A stretch of DNA of 5,946 bases from JAENVT01 sp031370745 (lineage in GTDB: Bacteria; Actinomycetota; Acidimicrobiia; Acidimicrobiales; Ilumatobacteraceae): contig JANMQX010000206.1 of NCBI GenBank assembly GCA_031370745.1, positions 1 through 5,946 on the forward strand. Direction: 5' to 3'. Every line of letters starts with the position of its first letter. Positions within the stretch are counted from its first letter, which is position 1. Positions 5,742 to 5,946 of the stretch are shown piece by piece. The notes beneath the pieces were generated by a model, which was not told the origin of the DNA, did not search any database, and saw only the letters and a list, made by a program, of their open reading frames with translations. Both the position numbers and the translations under genes were made by a program.

Positions 5742-5946
5742 TCAGGCGACTGGGGGATCGGTGAACTGCTGACCGGAACGAGACACATGCTCGGTCCAGG
5801 TGCTGCCATCCCAGTACCGCAGTTCGAAGCGTCCTGCGGGGTCGGCATACCACCCTGCGGGAACGGCCGGGGCAGGAGCTGGATCGGGTGCCGGGGCCGC
5901 TGCCGGCGAAGTTGCAGCCGGTGTTGGCGCGGCGGGCTCGTAGCTC
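5742..5946 (-). CDS. DUF2510 domain protein, C-terminal end (runs off the right edge)
   Basis: The minus strand is open from the window edge to a TGA at 5744-5742, giving the last 67 residues of a protein whose start is outside the window. The first part visible is an Ala/Pro-rich linker (about 30 residues, AAPTPAATSPAAAPAP and onward). A DUF2510 motif follows: PAGWYADPAGRFELRYWDGS, then TWTEHVS, with the conserved GWYxDP, LRYWDG and WTxH positions. The tail ends TDPPVA. DUF2510 is a short Trp-rich domain common in actinobacteria, often joined to membrane or cell-surface proteins by low-complexity linkers; its function is not established. It lies upstream of the MBL-Rieske gene on the same strand, 93 bp away, so read-through is possible, although the downstream gene has its own -10 candidate. 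Confidence 0.85.
   Translation of the reverse strand, partial: SYEPAAPTPAATSPAAAPAPDPAPAPAVPAGWYADPAGRFELRYWDGSTWTEHVSRSGQQFTDPPVA

Noticed and set aside
5660..5848. Minus-strand open frame of 62 codons at the right end
   Set aside because: It is out of frame with the DUF2510 motif, which explains the same DNA far better.

Overview
The window is GC-rich (roughly 60-65% by eye) and reads as actinobacterial, most likely Acidimicrobiia (Ilumatobacter-like). This rests on four observations: a DUF2510 domain (an actinobacterial family), a lipoprotein L,D-transpeptidase with a Thr/Glu/Ala/Pro stalk, extended -10 boxes placed for (nearly) leaderless mRNAs, and the general protein style. The assignment is inference; there is no rRNA or other marker gene.

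Layout, left to right. (1) Positions 1-683, minus strand: the N-terminal 227 residues of a six-helix membrane protein leading into a probable coiled coil; its output domain lies outside the window. (2) A 92-bp divergent intergenic region (684-775) with a small dyad and a -10 box. (3) Plus strand: gluQ (glutamyl-Q tRNA(Asp) synthetase), followed 13 nt later by a small 2-oxoglutarate/Fe(II) dioxygenase, probably one operon. (4) After 28 nt holding its own -10 box, a lipoprotein L,D-transpeptidase with a peptidoglycan-binding domain. (5) Convergent to it with only 5 nt between the stops, a two-gene minus-strand operon. Its first gene (4095-5648) encodes a protein joining an UlaG/CMAH-type metallo-beta-lactamase fold to a C-terminal Rieske [2Fe-2S] domain. 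Its second gene (3285-4058) encodes a protein whose C-terminal half looks like a GGDEF domain without the GGDEF signature. (6) At the right edge, the 3' end of a further minus-strand gene ending in a DUF2510 domain.

The window holds no RNA gene, mobile element, CRISPR array or clear rho-independent terminator. The genes fall into separate functions: tRNA modification, cell-wall cross-linking, a putative Rieske oxygenase-like redox enzyme, and signalling-like proteins. The most distinctive parts are the MBL-Rieske protein, whose domain order is the reverse of animal CMP-Neu5Ac hydroxylase, its pseudo-GGDEF operon partner, and a perfect 11-bp hairpin inside that partner's coding sequence.
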